DNA of 64,000 nucleotides from Thioploca sp. (GTDB lineage: Bacteria; Pseudomonadota; Gammaproteobacteria; Beggiatoales; Beggiatoaceae). Shown piece by piece: positions 47,910 to 57,812 of this stretch. Under the pieces are notes generated by a model. It had not been told where the DNA came from and did no database searches. It saw only the letters and a list, made by a program, of their open reading frames with translations. Both the position numbers and the translations under genes were made by a program. The stretch lies in contig JAAUSR010000023.1 of assembly GCA_012032555.1 (NCBI GenBank), positions 1-64,000 of the forward strand. The letters are read 5' to 3'. Positions within the stretch are counted from its first letter, which is position 1. Every line of letters starts with the position of its first letter.

Positions 47910-49525
47910 TTACCAAAATTTCCCAATGAGACCGGCTGTTAATATGATAAGTAGCACTGATAAAATTCTATAATTTTGATACCAAGGTAGGGTTCGCAAT
48001 TCTTGCGTTTCAGCCTGATAAAATTTGATGGTCCACATACAACCCTCTAGCTGTTCTAGTCTGGGAACTGGCGTAAGCAAACTAACAATTATGCCAGCGA
48101 TTAAACTAACCATGAATAATATTGGAGCAATATAAAGAAAATGAATCGATATCCAACCAAATACAACATTAGCCATAAACAGAAAACTACCTACCACTAA
48201 ACCAACCATTAGTGCAGCAAAAGCTCCAGATTGATTGGCTCGATGCCAAAAAATTCCTAAAAAGAACACCGCCACCACTGGAGAAACCGCATAAGCAAGT
48301 ACTTGTTGCAAGTAATTGAATAGCCCCTTAAAATTTTCAATTTGTGGTGCCCACGCTATGGCAAGCAACATAAACAATAAAGTGGTAATCCGTCCAATCC
48401 ACATGAGCTGTTTAGAGTTAATTTGGGGGTAAAATTTGTAAATAAAATCCATGGTAACTAAAGTGGAAGCTGAATTGAGTGTTGAATCAATACTTGACAT
48501 CAAGGCTGCGATTAAACCCGCTACAGCTAAACCCAAAATACCCACTGGTAATAAATCAAATAATAAAGTCGGGTATACTTGATCGGGATTAGGTAAATCA
48601 GGGTATAATAGCCGGGCTATAACTCCTGGTAATACCATAATAAATAATACTGGCAATTTTAATAAGCCCGCGAATAAAACGCCCCAACGACCATGGTTGA
48701 CATTCTTAGCACTTAGTACTCGTTGAGTGATAAATTGATTGGTAGCCCAAAAATAAAAACCGAGTAAAAATACGCCTATCAGACCCAGCCAGGGTAAATG
48801 GGGATCATCCAGCGGTTGAATCAGACTTAAATCTCGTGCGGGAATTTTGTTAACGACCGACTCCCAGCCACCAATTTGTGACAGTGCAATAACAGTGACT
48901 ACCACTGAAGTAATTAAAAGTAAAATGGCTTGAATCGCATCAGTATAAATGACTGCTGCGAGTCCACCGGCAATAGTATAGATTCCCGCCATCAAAGCTA
49001 AGATCGCAATACTTTCCCACAAAGGCACTTCGGGAAAGATGAGTTTCATTACCAAACCACCGGCATACAAAGTCCCAGCAGTATCGACAACAATATTAAG
49101 AAACAGGGTCAACAGAGAAAAGGAGTAGCGCGAACGAACATCAAAACGTCTTTCTAAAAATCCGGGGATGGTAAAAATTATGTCATCCTCAGGTACCCCT
49201 TCTTGTTGTTTCTTTTTCTTTTGTAAATAAAAGGGTAACAAGAATATGGCAAAAATAATGAGCACCAGGACAGCCATCCATTCATAATTGTAAATAGCAA
49301 TACTACCACTGTAAGCACCTCCCGCTAAACCTACCAATGTGGTACTCGAAATATTAGAAGCAAACAAGGAAAGCCCAATAAAAGGCCAAGTCATGCTTCG
49401 CCCAGCTAAGAAGTATTCTTCGGCATTCATCTTTTTTGGCTTAAAATTAAGCCTAAGAAAATAATAACAACCGCATAGGTTGCAATAACTAGCCAATCAA
49501 TCATAGCGAGCTGAAAAGAAGGCAT
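47910..49525 (-). CDS. Sodium:solute symporter family protein, frameshifted near the N-terminus
   Basis: An SSS-family membrane transporter, about 538 residues if repaired. The long open frame starts at 49496 but its first 22 residues (MASYCNLCGCYY) are not SSS-like. In the next frame, ATG at 49525 gives MPSFQLAMIDWLVIATYAV and LGLILSQK, a normal SSS first helix. It joins KMNAEEYFLAGRSM if one A is added to the six-A run (six T at 49432-49437). AAGGAG lies before 49525. Downstream landmarks: LSLFASNISSTTLVGLAGGAY, FLERRFDVRSRY, GGLAAVIYTDAIQ and SSIDSTLNSASTL. About 13 helices are visible. Substrate (sugar, amino acid or other) is not determined. The GLAGGAYSGSIAIYNYEW segment forms part of the Na+ path. 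An internal start at 49430 (MNAEEYF) is the fallback. Confidence 0.85.
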
Positions 49526-49711
49526 AACCGTTACTTCTCCTTGGTGCTGAAATTATTTGGATTAAGGGAATTGAATTAGGGTGTTCTTCTCCGGTAAAGC
49601 TATCCCTCACCCAAATCGTTTGAGTTCATAATATACTTCTCAATCTGAATTATTAAGTCAGTAATAGCAATAAATGACCGTGTAAAGAAGATTTTTTTGG
49701 TTTGCTTAGGT

Positions 49712-50449
49712 TCACCAGGGCATAAAACTGTTAGCAAATGACATTGGTCGGGAAAAATTAGATATATTGTGGCTCATCAAGGTTAAATCACGCCGCATTT
49801 GATCCGTTGTGGCGGTTATTACTCGCATAGATTGATCCATCGTTCGCATCGAATCATCCATCGTTGCAATCGATTTATCCATCTGCGCAATCGATTTATC
49901 CATCTGCGCAATCGATTTATCCATATGTGTCATTGATTGATCCATTTGAGTCATCATGTTGTCCATATGGGAAATAGAAGTCACCATATTAGCCATGGAA
50001 TTATCCATTTTACCTACATGTTGCAACATAATTGGTAAGGTATCCAATTTATCTGAAATGTTGGTCATGGTATAAGTCATTACTTGAATTTGTTGAGACA
50101 TGATTTCAATTTGTTTTGATAGAGTAACGATGCTCTTGGACATAGATTCCATATGTTCTCCCATGTTAGGGTCCATGCTCCGTGCCATAGAGGACATATC
50201 ACCGGTTAAACTATAAATTAGAAAGAAACCATAACCAGCCAAGACAACAAAAGCAAATAAAGCCGGATAGACAACGACTTCCCAGCGTCGAGTACTTTGT
50301 TGGAAGGAATTGACAAATTGCTCCATTTGACCTTTACTAATAGCCGCACCACATTCCATCATTTGTGGTATCTGAGGGTTGGGCATCAGTGGAGGTGACT
50401 GTATTCCACGATCACCCGGTTTTTCCGGAGGCAGTGGTGTTATTGCCAT
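49712..50449 (-). CDS. Single-span membrane protein with long periplasmic or cytoplasmic coiled coil
   Basis: A 245-residue protein: a proline-rich polar N-terminus (about 1-30), one membrane helix (about 58-78, YPALFAFVVLAGYGFFLIYSL), then a continuous heptad-repeat coiled coil to about residue 235. The centre is a run of seven-residue repeats of the form MDKSIAQ, MDDSMRT, MDQSMRV with Met and Ile at core positions, coded by 21-bp tandem repeats (49865-49925). The pattern resembles methyl-accepting or DUF1640-like coiled coils, but I name no family. It probably forms a rod-like oligomer. Confidence 0.7.
   Translation of the reverse strand: MAITPLPPEKPGDRGIQSPPLMPNPQIPQMMECGAAISKGQMEQFVNSFQQSTRRWEVVVYPALFAFVVLAGYGFFLIYSLTGDMSSMARSMDPNMGEHMESMSKSIVTLSKQIEIMSQQIQVMTYTMTNISDKLDTLPIMLQHVGKMDNSMANMVTSISHMDNMMTQMDQSMTHMDKSIAQMDKSIAQMDKSIATMDDSMRTMDQSMRVITATTDQMRRDLTLMSHNISNFSRPMSFANSFMPW
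49865..49925 (-). repeat. Tandem 21-bp repeats coding coiled-coil heptads
   Basis: GCAATCGATTTATCCATCT recurs every 21 bases, about three times, inside the coiled-coil gene, and encodes repeated M-D-K-S-I-A-Q heptads. More diverged heptad copies extend to both sides. Confidence 0.85.
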
Positions 50450-50763
50450 AGCGGTTGCTCCTTAATTAGGGGTATTATCGTTGTTATTCTAGTTATACCA
50501 AATATTGTCATTTGAATATGGGATTAATTCAAGTTAAAATTTAAACTTGTCTTCTTTGCTAATGAGCGTCATAAAGTAAAAAAGTATTTATTTATCAAAA
50601 TAATATAGGTAATCCACCTTCCTCACGAAATTATTTGACTTTTCTAAGTTAATTATAGTCAATTTACTTGAGTTCGTCAGTTAGCAATTTCATGCTTTTA
50701 GTCATAAATGGACTATTTTTTCCAAGCCAAAACCATAAAAAATGATAATACCAGGTATTCTTT
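50450..50763. other. Gene-free stretch of 314 bp
   Basis: AT-rich DNA between two divergent genes. I see no repeat, frame or regulatory motif I can name in it. Confidence 0.5.
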
Positions 50764-51024
50764 ATGAATGTAGAATCAACCCAACCATCCCAACTACAAC
50801 TTGCTTTAAATGCTTTCCTTAATACCATGACACTAGAAGAAGCTTATCAAGTTATTCAACAACATCCTATTTTATTAACTGATCAAGCGGATCTTTTTTT
50901 CAGTTCAATTATAAGCAGTGCTCGGAAACAAGGTCATGAAGAAACCGCTATGGCTCTCGATGAACGTCGTGACTTTATTAGAAGTGTACGACAAGAATTG
51001 GCTGAAAATGAGAGCCATCACTAA
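50764..51024 (+). CDS. Small helical protein, CHAT/TPR-N-terminus-like
   Basis: An 86-residue all-helical protein. LNAFLNTMTLEEAYQVIQQHPILLTDQADLFFSSII and HEETAMALDERRDFIRSVR fit a helical unit that occurs, often repeated, at the N-termini of CHAT-protease and TPR proteins in cyanobacteria and large sulfur bacteria. Here it stands alone. Codon use and its intact frame suggest a real gene, but a remnant of a longer one is possible. Function unknown. Confidence 0.6.
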   Translation: MNVESTQPSQLQLALNAFLNTMTLEEAYQVIQQHPILLTDQADLFFSSIISSARKQGHEETAMALDERRDFIRSVRQELAENESHH

Positions 51025-51087
51025 ATCGAAATCATGAGTTGTCGTTGAAAGCAAAACATTTTTTGAAAAATTTCCGATATTATTTAG

Positions 51088-51852
51088 CTATAACTGCAAT
51101 TTTTCTCGAATATCGACTAAAGTGCCTTCTTTCACTTGTTTAAATAAGTCAATAACATCGCGATTATTCATTCTAATACAACCATGTGAAGCCGGTTGAC
51201 CAATTTTATTTTCTTCAACCGTGCCATGGATATAAATATAGCGTTGGTAAGAGTCAATACCAGCGCCTTGATTTTTATTCGGTTCTAAACCTTTTAACCA
51301 CATAATACGAGTCGTTACTAAATCGCCGGCATCGGCTTGATTGATCTCGGCAATTTTTCCCGTGCTTTGGCGGGATTTAAAAATCATACCAGCGGGTACA
51401 TTGGCGCCAATTTTTTGCTCAATGCGGTGTAACCCTAACGGAGTTTTATTACTACGTGCTTGATTTCCAATACCATATTTTGAAGTTGATACTGGATAAG
51501 ATAGGATAAAATTATTTTCCACCAACTTACCTTTCAAAAGTTTACAACTTTGATAAAGAGACAACTTTTGTTCAGAAATATCAACGATAATACAAGCTTC
51601 TTCTAACGTACTATCTTGAGTATCTATTTTGGGCAACAGAATTGGTTGGGGAGAGCTTGATAATTTAGTTTCTTGCCATTGTAGTGAATGAGAAGGTAGC
51701 ACTGTAATTTTAGTAGAATCTTGAAGCGTAGGATTTTCCTTTGAGCAATTGACTACCGACGTGAACAATAAAAATATCGCCAAGAAATAACTCATCAGTT
51801 GGACTAGATGATTATTAATACCGTTATAAGGTTGTTTGAAAAGGGGATGCAT
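51088..51852 (-). CDS. L,D-transpeptidase (YkuD domain)
   Basis: A 254-residue envelope enzyme that should form 3-3 cross-links in peptidoglycan or attach lipoproteins to it. Catalytic motif: HGTVEENKIG at about 209, then SHGCIRMNNRDV with His223 and Cys225. IIVDISEQKLSLYQ opens the YkuD domain. The N-terminus has an export segment (about 20-36, MSYFLAIFLLFTSVVNC); the cysteine does not fit the standard lipobox. The frame start at 51852 has only a weak ribosome-binding site; ATG at residue 20 is an alternative. There is no LysM or PG-binding domain. Confidence 0.88.
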   Translation of the reverse strand: MHPLFKQPYNGINNHLVQLMSYFLAIFLLFTSVVNCSKENPTLQDSTKITVLPSHSLQWQETKLSSSPQPILLPKIDTQDSTLEEACIIVDISEQKLSLYQSCKLLKGKLVENNFILSYPVSTSKYGIGNQARSNKTPLGLHRIEQKIGANVPAGMIFKSRQSTGKIAEINQADAGDLVTTRIMWLKGLEPNKNQGAGIDSYQRYIYIHGTVEENKIGQPASHGCIRMNNRDVIDLFKQVKEGTLVDIREKLQL

Positions 51853-51956
51853 GCGATTATTGTCCCTATCAAAAAATAATATATATTAGAATAACATTTT
51901 AGTATATAAATAACCAGATAAGCTCGTGCTAGGGTAGGGTTACTTCATATTAAAAT

Positions 51957-52440
51957 ATGCTAATATTAGCGGGTTTCATGGTATTAGAGTGGCTCAAGCA
52001 CTGGTTAGGGTTGCCGCATGGTATTTCCTCTGATGACACCTATCGGTGGGTGTTTTCACAGTTAAAACCAATGGCTTTTAAGCAAGCATTTCGTGCTGGG
52101 ATACCAACACTTATGACTAATTTGCGGGTGATGTCATTCCCATTGATGGCAAACGTTTAGGTGGGACATTCCGAACTTCCAAGTCAGTGTGTATCGGTTG
52201 GTCTTAGGGGTAATCAACCCGACTATTACCTCAGGCGTTTATCCGGTTCAGCGAAACTATCACTGGAAATCGTACATGTTCATTGACAAATTGAAAAACA
52301 TCGGCATGGGGTGTTTGAGGTGAGTTTTTGGGATGATGCGTCACTCGTTAATCAATCGAAAGGATCTCTCCAGGATAAACGAAAACGCACCGGGTGGAAC
52401 AATGACTTCTTCTCTTTAATGACAACTGTTCTATTCCAAA
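51957..52440 (+). mobile_element. Decayed ISAs1-family transposase
   Basis: Pieces of an ISAs1 / 'H-repeat' transposase are found in several frames. Piece 1 (51957-52110): LEWLKHWLGLPHGISSDDTYRWVFSQL. Piece 2 (about 52127-52170): DVIPIDGKRLGGTFR, the first catalytic-Asp region. Piece 3 (about 52285-52420): IEKHRHGVFEVSFWDDAS with the catalytic acidic residue, then KRKRTGWNNDFF. Stops and frameshifts separate them and the middle is shortened, so it is inactive. Terminal inverted repeats were not found by eye. It ends against the 3' end of the first LbtU-like gene. Confidence 0.75.
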
Positions 52441-52455
52441 TGAGGTGGCCCGGTC

Positions 52456-53505
52456 TTAGAATTCCACCGCTAGCTGTAAAGTGGCTGTTTTTGCTGATTC
52501 GCCAGTTCCCCCGTCAGTTAGGTCATAATCTTCATCAATAGCATATTCCAAACCTAGCGTGGTATTATCATCTATCGCCCAGGAAAGCGCTGATAAAATA
52601 CGTGATTGTGGTAAATTTAAAGCCAATGCTTCCTCAGTTGCTTGGTAACCCGCCGCTAAAGTTAATTTTTTACCGACTAAGTTAAAACGATAAGCGGCTT
52701 CTAAGTTCCAGGCTTGTGGTTGGGCACCCTGTCCAGCAAAAGCAAAATGGTTGACTTTAAATTCATTCAAAGCGGTAATGTATTCGCCAATCAAACTGAC
52801 GTTGCCCCAGTTTAAAATCAGGTGAGTACTCAAACCATCAACATAATCATACTCTGTCGGTTCCACTGGCAGGATCCCAGCGATAGTGAAACTATTACCG
52901 ATACTATTGATATAACCAATTCCTATATCATAACTGTGAAAGTCGGTTTCTTGAGCGAAGCCTAAATTACTGCCATAATTATCAATGGTATCATTTTGGT
53001 CATCGTCAGGATTACCATTAAATCCGTAAATTGAACCATAGACGCTGGCAGATTTAAACCCGAGTTGTACCGCTTGTGCTCGAATGAGTGCCATTTCGTA
53101 AGTGAGCGGATAAGAAATTAAGTTGGATTCAAATCGACCAAAAGGCACGTACATTTGCCCCATAGCCAAATAAATTGGAGTAACTGTATCATTACCCAGG
53201 GTAATGAAAGCTTCATCAATTTCGAGTGGAGTTAATACTTCCGGTAACCGTTCTTCATAAAGTAAGGAAAGCCGTGCTGTAGACCATTCATGAACACGAG
53301 CAGTTAGACCGAAAGCGACTGTGTGAGCGATAATATCACTCGCCTCATGTTTTTGGTAATCTTGATGGTAAACACCTTGGATTTTAACTAACCCATCTAA
53401 GGACACTTCATTATTGTTATTTTCTACTTCAGCTTTCAGTGGATGATTATTGACCCAGTTTATTAGACTAGCAGCGATTACTAATGCCCTTAATCTGAAT
53501 ATCAT
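52456..53505 (-). CDS. LbtU-family outer-membrane porin
   Basis: A 349-residue outer-membrane beta-barrel, similar to the Legionella siderophore porin LbtU. An N-terminal hydrophobic export segment (about 5-25) is followed by VSLDGLVKIQGVYHQDY, ALGQMYVPFGRFESNL-type strands (here AMGQMYVPFGRF), GSIYGFNGNPDDDQNDTIDNYGSNLGF and GISTHLILNWGN-type strands (here GLSTHLILNWGN). The final strand ends in LAVEF, the terminal Phe signal for barrel assembly. It is a tandem paralogue of 53730-54788 (224 bp between them). The siderophore role is from the family only; ligand is unknown. The ISAs1 remnant abuts its 3' end. Confidence 0.8.
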   Translation of the reverse strand: MIFRLRALVIAASLINWVNNHPLKAEVENNNNEVSLDGLVKIQGVYHQDYQKHEASDIIAHTVAFGLTARVHEWSTARLSLLYEERLPEVLTPLEIDEAFITLGNDTVTPIYLAMGQMYVPFGRFESNLISYPLTYEMALIRAQAVQLGFKSASVYGSIYGFNGNPDDDQNDTIDNYGSNLGFAQETDFHSYDIGIGYINSIGNSFTIAGILPVEPTEYDYVDGLSTHLILNWGNVSLIGEYITALNEFKVNHFAFAGQGAQPQAWNLEAAYRFNLVGKKLTLAAGYQATEEALALNLPQSRILSALSWAIDDNTTLGLEYAIDEDYDLTDGGTGESAKTATLQLAVEF

Positions 53506-53650
53506 TTATAAATTCTCGCTAAAGGAACACAACTTAATTATCTTTTCGCCAGCGTTTAAAACCCGTTATCTGTTACCCTGACAGAATAAACCGGATGTAT
53601 AACAACCAGTTGTCAAACTTTGAATAGATTTGAACAATTGCTATTGTTAG

Positions 53651-53677
53651 GGTGGGTTTCGCTTGGCTCTACCCACC
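53651..53677. repeat. GGTGGGT / ACCCACC palindrome
   Basis: A short inverted repeat between the two porin genes, of the same GGGTGGG-type seen elsewhere in the window. It could weaken read-through between the paralogues. Confidence 0.5.
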
Positions 53678-53729
53678 TTACACCAAATCAAACCAATCAG
53701 GTATTACACTTGATGTATAGTAAATATCA

Positions 53730-54788
53730 CTAAAATGTAACAGCTAACACCAAACCTGCACTTTCAGCATCTTCGCCGCTGCCACCATCTTCAACATCAT
53801 AATCCTCATCAACAGCGTATTCTAAAGAGACTGTAGTATTTTTATAAATTTCCATCGCCACAGTTCCTAATATACGTGACGCTGGCAACTGTATTCCAGA
53901 GCGTGGATCTTTAAGTCCTATAGCTTCATCAGTACCTTGATAACCCAGTGCGAAGGTGAGATCTTGACCCATAGTGTTAAAGGTTAAACCGGCTTCAACG
54001 TTCCAAGCTTTAGGTTCTGCACCTTCACCTTTATAAGCAAAGTGTTCCACTTTGAAATTGTCTAATGCCGTAATATATTCACCAATCAGGAAAGCCGGAC
54101 CCACGTTAACAACAAGATGAACACCGGCGCCATCGACATAATCATAATCTCCGGTATTAGGTCCATTTGGCACCTTTTCACTAATTGTCCCGGTATCACC
54201 AATATCACTTAAGTAACTGACACCCACATCAAAACTCATTTTTTCCATTTTTTTGGCAAAACCAGCCTGTGCACCAAAGTGATCAATGGTGTCATTGGTA
54301 TCATCGTTAGTTGCACCATTGAAACTGAATACAGAAGCATAAGCGCCATTCATGTCGAAACCAAGTAAAACGGCCTTTTCAACCGTTTCGCCCACAACCA
54401 GGGTAAGCGGGTCAGAATTCATATGCGAAGTAAATTTACCAAAAGGCACAACAAATTGTCCCATTTTAAGATAACCCGGTGATTTATCAAGATTACCTAA
54501 AATAATGTAAGCGTCATCTACACTAAGCGGCGTTTTATTCTCTTCGTATTTATAAGTTAAACGTCCAGTTGTCCATTCATTGGGCTTAGCCGTAATGCCT
54601 AGAATAGCGGTGTGTACAATAATATCGCTTGCATCCTTATCTGCATAATCTTTGCTGTAACCTGCCATTATTTTCAGGACACCGTCCACTGCTACGCCAG
54701 AAAGCCAATCATTTTCAGCAAATGCAACCTCATTGCTCACTAATCCAATCATGGCTATCGCTGTAACTAGGGGTCTGAGTTGAAACAT
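53730..54788 (-). CDS. LbtU-family outer-membrane porin
   Basis: A 352-residue paralogue of the porin at 52456-53505. A signal peptide (about 1-24, ending VAFA) precedes VDGVLKIMAGYSKDYADKDASDIIVHTAILG, LKMGQFVVPFGKFTSH, SVFSFNGATNDDTNDTIDHFGAQAGF and VHLVVNVGP. The last strand ends in LAVTF. AGGAGG lies about 11 bases before the ATG. The acidic loops (DEDYDVEDGGSGEDAES) near the C-terminus are similar in both copies and may bind Ca2+; this is inference. The 334-bp gap up to 55122 holds no gene, only a short CCCAAGCT/AGCTTGGG inverted pair. Confidence 0.82.
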   Translation of the reverse strand: MFQLRPLVTAIAMIGLVSNEVAFAENDWLSGVAVDGVLKIMAGYSKDYADKDASDIIVHTAILGITAKPNEWTTGRLTYKYEENKTPLSVDDAYIILGNLDKSPGYLKMGQFVVPFGKFTSHMNSDPLTLVVGETVEKAVLLGFDMNGAYASVFSFNGATNDDTNDTIDHFGAQAGFAKKMEKMSFDVGVSYLSDIGDTGTISEKVPNGPNTGDYDYVDGAGVHLVVNVGPAFLIGEYITALDNFKVEHFAYKGEGAEPKAWNVEAGLTFNTMGQDLTFALGYQGTDEAIGLKDPRSGIQLPASRILGTVAMEIYKNTTVSLEYAVDEDYDVEDGGSGEDAESAGLVLAVTF

Positions 54789-55122
54789 TTTAGATTTATC
54801 CTCCTGATTTTCCTAAAAAATTAACCAAGAAACAACACATCCATCAAAACAAACTCTCTGCTGAGATTGGAGCGTATAATAAATGAATCAAATAGAATAT
54901 GCTACTATCTAATTAGTTAGCTATTTTAACCGGATAAAAATGCTAAACCCAAGCTCTACCAGATTAAGCCTAGAACCAAGCTTGGGCATATAAACCAAGC
55001 GGATGCGGTGGCTTTCCTCCGGCAACAACGCGGCACGGGAAATCATTCTTGGCAAAATACCAGTAGCTGTCGATTGGATTAGCGTAGCGTAACCCAACTA
55101 TCAACGTTGCTATCGTTATATT
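54789..55122. other. Gene-free stretch of 334 bp
   Basis: It contains the inverted pair CCCAAGCT (54948-54955) / AGCTTGGG (54979-54986) and a GATTAGCGTAGCGTAACCC segment. No gene or family of elements could be assigned. Confidence 0.5.
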
Positions 55123-57684
55123 TCATATTTCCACCTCCGTACCAAAACGAACCAACTGGCGCGGTTGTTCAGCGTGACTAAAATAGCTATTGCTCAAAGC
55201 ATTGGATAAGTTGGCAAGATTTTGTCCCAGTTTTAACAATAATTGGTTTAAGGCGGGACGAAGATAATTGTCACTAACTGGTGCTAATTGATCCACATCG
55301 GCTAATCGTAGTTGAGTTAATGCTTCCAGAATTAAGCGTTCTTCAGCTGAATGATAAGGCACATCATGACGTGGTAACTCCCTAATATGTCGCTGTAAGC
55401 TTTCTAGCTGATAACCGACTGATCGGGGATTACTTTCACTTTGTAAAACTAACTCTAGCACGGCATTAACTTGGACTTGGGAACGATAGCGGCGCCGATA
55501 AGTTAATAAACTGTCGGTAATAACTAATAAATACTCAAGCAACACTGCATCATCGGCAATCACATGCGTTAATAGCGCTTGCAATAAGTAAGTGCTTTGG
55601 GTTGCTCGTTCTAAGCGTCGCCCTATCAGTAAAAAATGCCAACCCATTTCATGAGTGATATTTTCAATACTAAAACCAGCAAAGGCGGCTAAGGCGTGAA
55701 TTAAATTATCTAGCTCATCTAGGAGATCATCAATTCTTAGTGAGGTGCTTTGTTGTAAACTTTGTAATTGTTCATCAATATCACTGATAACATGCCATAA
55801 ATCGAGAGAAATCCGATCTCGTACTGAACGAGCGGCATTAAGCAAAGACTGTAACGTGGAAGATAAACTTCCAAAACGATTTTTATCTAAGAACACTGAC
55901 AATAATTCTTTTTCCGGCATAGCTAATGCTACTTCCGCACCATCACCAACAAATCCGGGATAAGTTTGTGTCAAATAAGTAACGGCTTTTAACAACGTCT
56001 GTAAACAAGCATCATGTTGCGGAGTTTGAAAGTCGTAAGGTTCGGATAAATAAAATGAAACTGCCCGTAATAATCGAATTGTTCCTTCTGCCCGTTCCGC
56101 ATATCGCCCTAACCAAAATAAATTTTCGGCAACGCGACTAGGTAATTCTCTTTGTCCTTCAAAACGGATGATAGGTTGAACACTCGGTAGTAATGTTAAT
56201 TGCGCAACGGGTTCAGAAGCCAGTACCCACGTATCTTTAGTTAAATTCTCGCTTTGACCTATGGTGTATAAACTATCGCTATTAGCAGAAACGCGGGTTA
56301 AACCACCTGGCATGACTTGATAATGATTATGACAACTCACTAAAAAACTGCGTAAAATCACTTGCCGTGGTTCTAAACGACCGGCTATAAAAATGGGTGC
56401 CGTTGAGCGAGGCGGTTCTTCAATCCCAACAAACCACTGTGGCTTTGCTCGAATTTGTTCACGTAACTGTTCGCGTTGATGTTCATTCAGAAATTGACCA
56501 TGAATCGCGGTTTTCCCGGGTTGAATGGATTTGATAACTAGTTTATCTAAATGAGTTAATACATGATCACAAGCGAGAGGCTGCCCACACCACCAAGCCG
56601 TTGGTGAAGGAATCAGTAACTCGTCGCCTAAAAAATACTGAGCCAAGGGGTTAATAAAAGCCAACCAGCCTGGATTTTCTAACACCCCCATACCGAGTGG
56701 ATTAGCTATCACTACATTCCCCATCCGCACAGCCTGCGTCAAACCAGCTACTCCAGAATAAGAATTCGGCTCAAGTTCCAGGGGATCACAAAGCAGATCA
56801 TCAACCCGTCTTAAAATGACATCAACTGGTTGTAATCCATCTAATGTTTTTAGCCGGACTTTACCCTCTCTAACCGTTAAATCAGCACCTTGTACCAAGG
56901 TATAACCCAAATATTTGGCGAGATAGGCATGTTCAAAATAAGTTTCATCTTCCGGACCGCTGGAAAGCAATACAATACGATGATCTTGATGTCCAGAAAG
57001 TTCAGCGAGAGTTGTACGTAAAGTGCGGAAAAATAAGGCCAAACGATGGACATGGGAATCGCGAAATAATCTGGGTAAAATCCGTGACATCACTAACCGA
57101 TTTTCTAAGGCATAACCGGCACCGGCGGGTGCTTGAGTCCGATCAGCAATAGCCCAAAAGCGTCCATCTGGCGAACGAATTAAATCAACTGCATACAGCA
57201 GTAAATGATGATGTTTAGGGAAATTAATCCCATGACAAGGACGAAGAAATCCAGGGAAATTAGCAATGAATTCAATAGGTAATAAACCATTTTGTAGGGT
57301 CCGACGTGGTCCATATAAATCCGCAACCAGTAAATTCATTAACTCGGCTCTTTGAACTAGCCCTCGTTCTATTGTAGCCCACTCTTCACTCGAAATGAGT
57401 AAAGGAATCGGGTCTAATTGCCAAGTTCGATCTCGTCCCTGCGGATCACCGAATACATTGTAAGTTACTCCATTATCACGTAGTAAACGATGCGCCTCTT
57501 GTAAACGTAGTTCTAATTCTCTTTTTCCTAGCGTCTTTAAAGATTGAATTAAATATTCCCAATAAGGGCGGATTTGATTATCGTTAACACACATTTCATC
57601 GAATAGACCATCAATAGATTTATAATGGCTACCCAATTCATCCAGGGTATTTAAATTACAGGAGAGAGAAGGAGTCTCTTGCAT
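55123..57684 (-). CDS. Circularly permuted ATP-grasp / alpha-E domain fusion
   Basis: An 853-residue cytoplasmic protein. The N-terminal about 490 residues are a circularly permuted type 2 ATP-grasp domain: FNVFGDPQGRDRTWQ-like (here YNVFGDPQGRDRTW), LLVADLYGPRR, RPCHGI, VVIANPLGMGVLENPG and PGGLTRVS. The C-terminal about 330 residues are an alpha-E (DUF403) domain starting at RVAENLFWLGRYAERAEGTIRLLRA. The two families are usually separate neighbouring genes or fused as here, often beside a transglutaminase-like gene and proposed to form a peptide-ligase system. No transglutaminase gene is in this window. The substrate is unknown. Confidence 0.9.
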   Translation of the reverse strand: MQETPSLSCNLNTLDELGSHYKSIDGLFDEMCVNDNQIRPYWEYLIQSLKTLGKRELELRLQEAHRLLRDNGVTYNVFGDPQGRDRTWQLDPIPLLISSEEWATIERGLVQRAELMNLLVADLYGPRRTLQNGLLPIEFIANFPGFLRPCHGINFPKHHHLLLYAVDLIRSPDGRFWAIADRTQAPAGAGYALENRLVMSRILPRLFRDSHVHRLALFFRTLRTTLAELSGHQDHRIVLLSSGPEDETYFEHAYLAKYLGYTLVQGADLTVREGKVRLKTLDGLQPVDVILRRVDDLLCDPLELEPNSYSGVAGLTQAVRMGNVVIANPLGMGVLENPGWLAFINPLAQYFLGDELLIPSPTAWWCGQPLACDHVLTHLDKLVIKSIQPGKTAIHGQFLNEHQREQLREQIRAKPQWFVGIEEPPRSTAPIFIAGRLEPRQVILRSFLVSCHNHYQVMPGGLTRVSANSDSLYTIGQSENLTKDTWVLASEPVAQLTLLPSVQPIIRFEGQRELPSRVAENLFWLGRYAERAEGTIRLLRAVSFYLSEPYDFQTPQHDACLQTLLKAVTYLTQTYPGFVGDGAEVALAMPEKELLSVFLDKNRFGSLSSTLQSLLNAARSVRDRISLDLWHVISDIDEQLQSLQQSTSLRIDDLLDELDNLIHALAAFAGFSIENITHEMGWHFLLIGRRLERATQSTYLLQALLTHVIADDAVLLEYLLVITDSLLTYRRRYRSQVQVNAVLELVLQSESNPRSVGYQLESLQRHIRELPRHDVPYHSAEERLILEALTQLRLADVDQLAPVSDNYLRPALNQLLLKLGQNLANLSNALSNSYFSHAEQPRQLVRFGTEVEI

Positions 57685-57812
57685 AACTATTTGTTTGTCC
57701 TACTTAATATCGATAATAAAATTCATCATACCATAAGTATTATTTTAATAAAGGTATTGTTATTGTCATAAAAACCCTTGCCCTTTTGGCTGAGCACTGA
57801 TTTTAATAAACT

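Noticed and set aside
49425-49445. Programmed -1 ribosomal frameshift in the SSS gene
   Set aside because: In the upstream frame the run reads CAA AAA AGA, not a good X-XXY-YYZ slippery heptamer, and there is no reason for a transporter to need two products. Base loss or transcriptional slippage is simpler.
49865-49925. 21-bp repeats as iterons of an origin
   Set aside because: They code for coiled-coil heptads in frame, and no replication initiator gene or AT-rich unwinding element is adjacent.
54948-54986. CCCAAGCT / AGCTTGGG pair as a terminator or riboswitch
   Set aside because: The loop is 23 bases, no T-run follows, and it is 5' of the porin gene and far from the upstream gene end.
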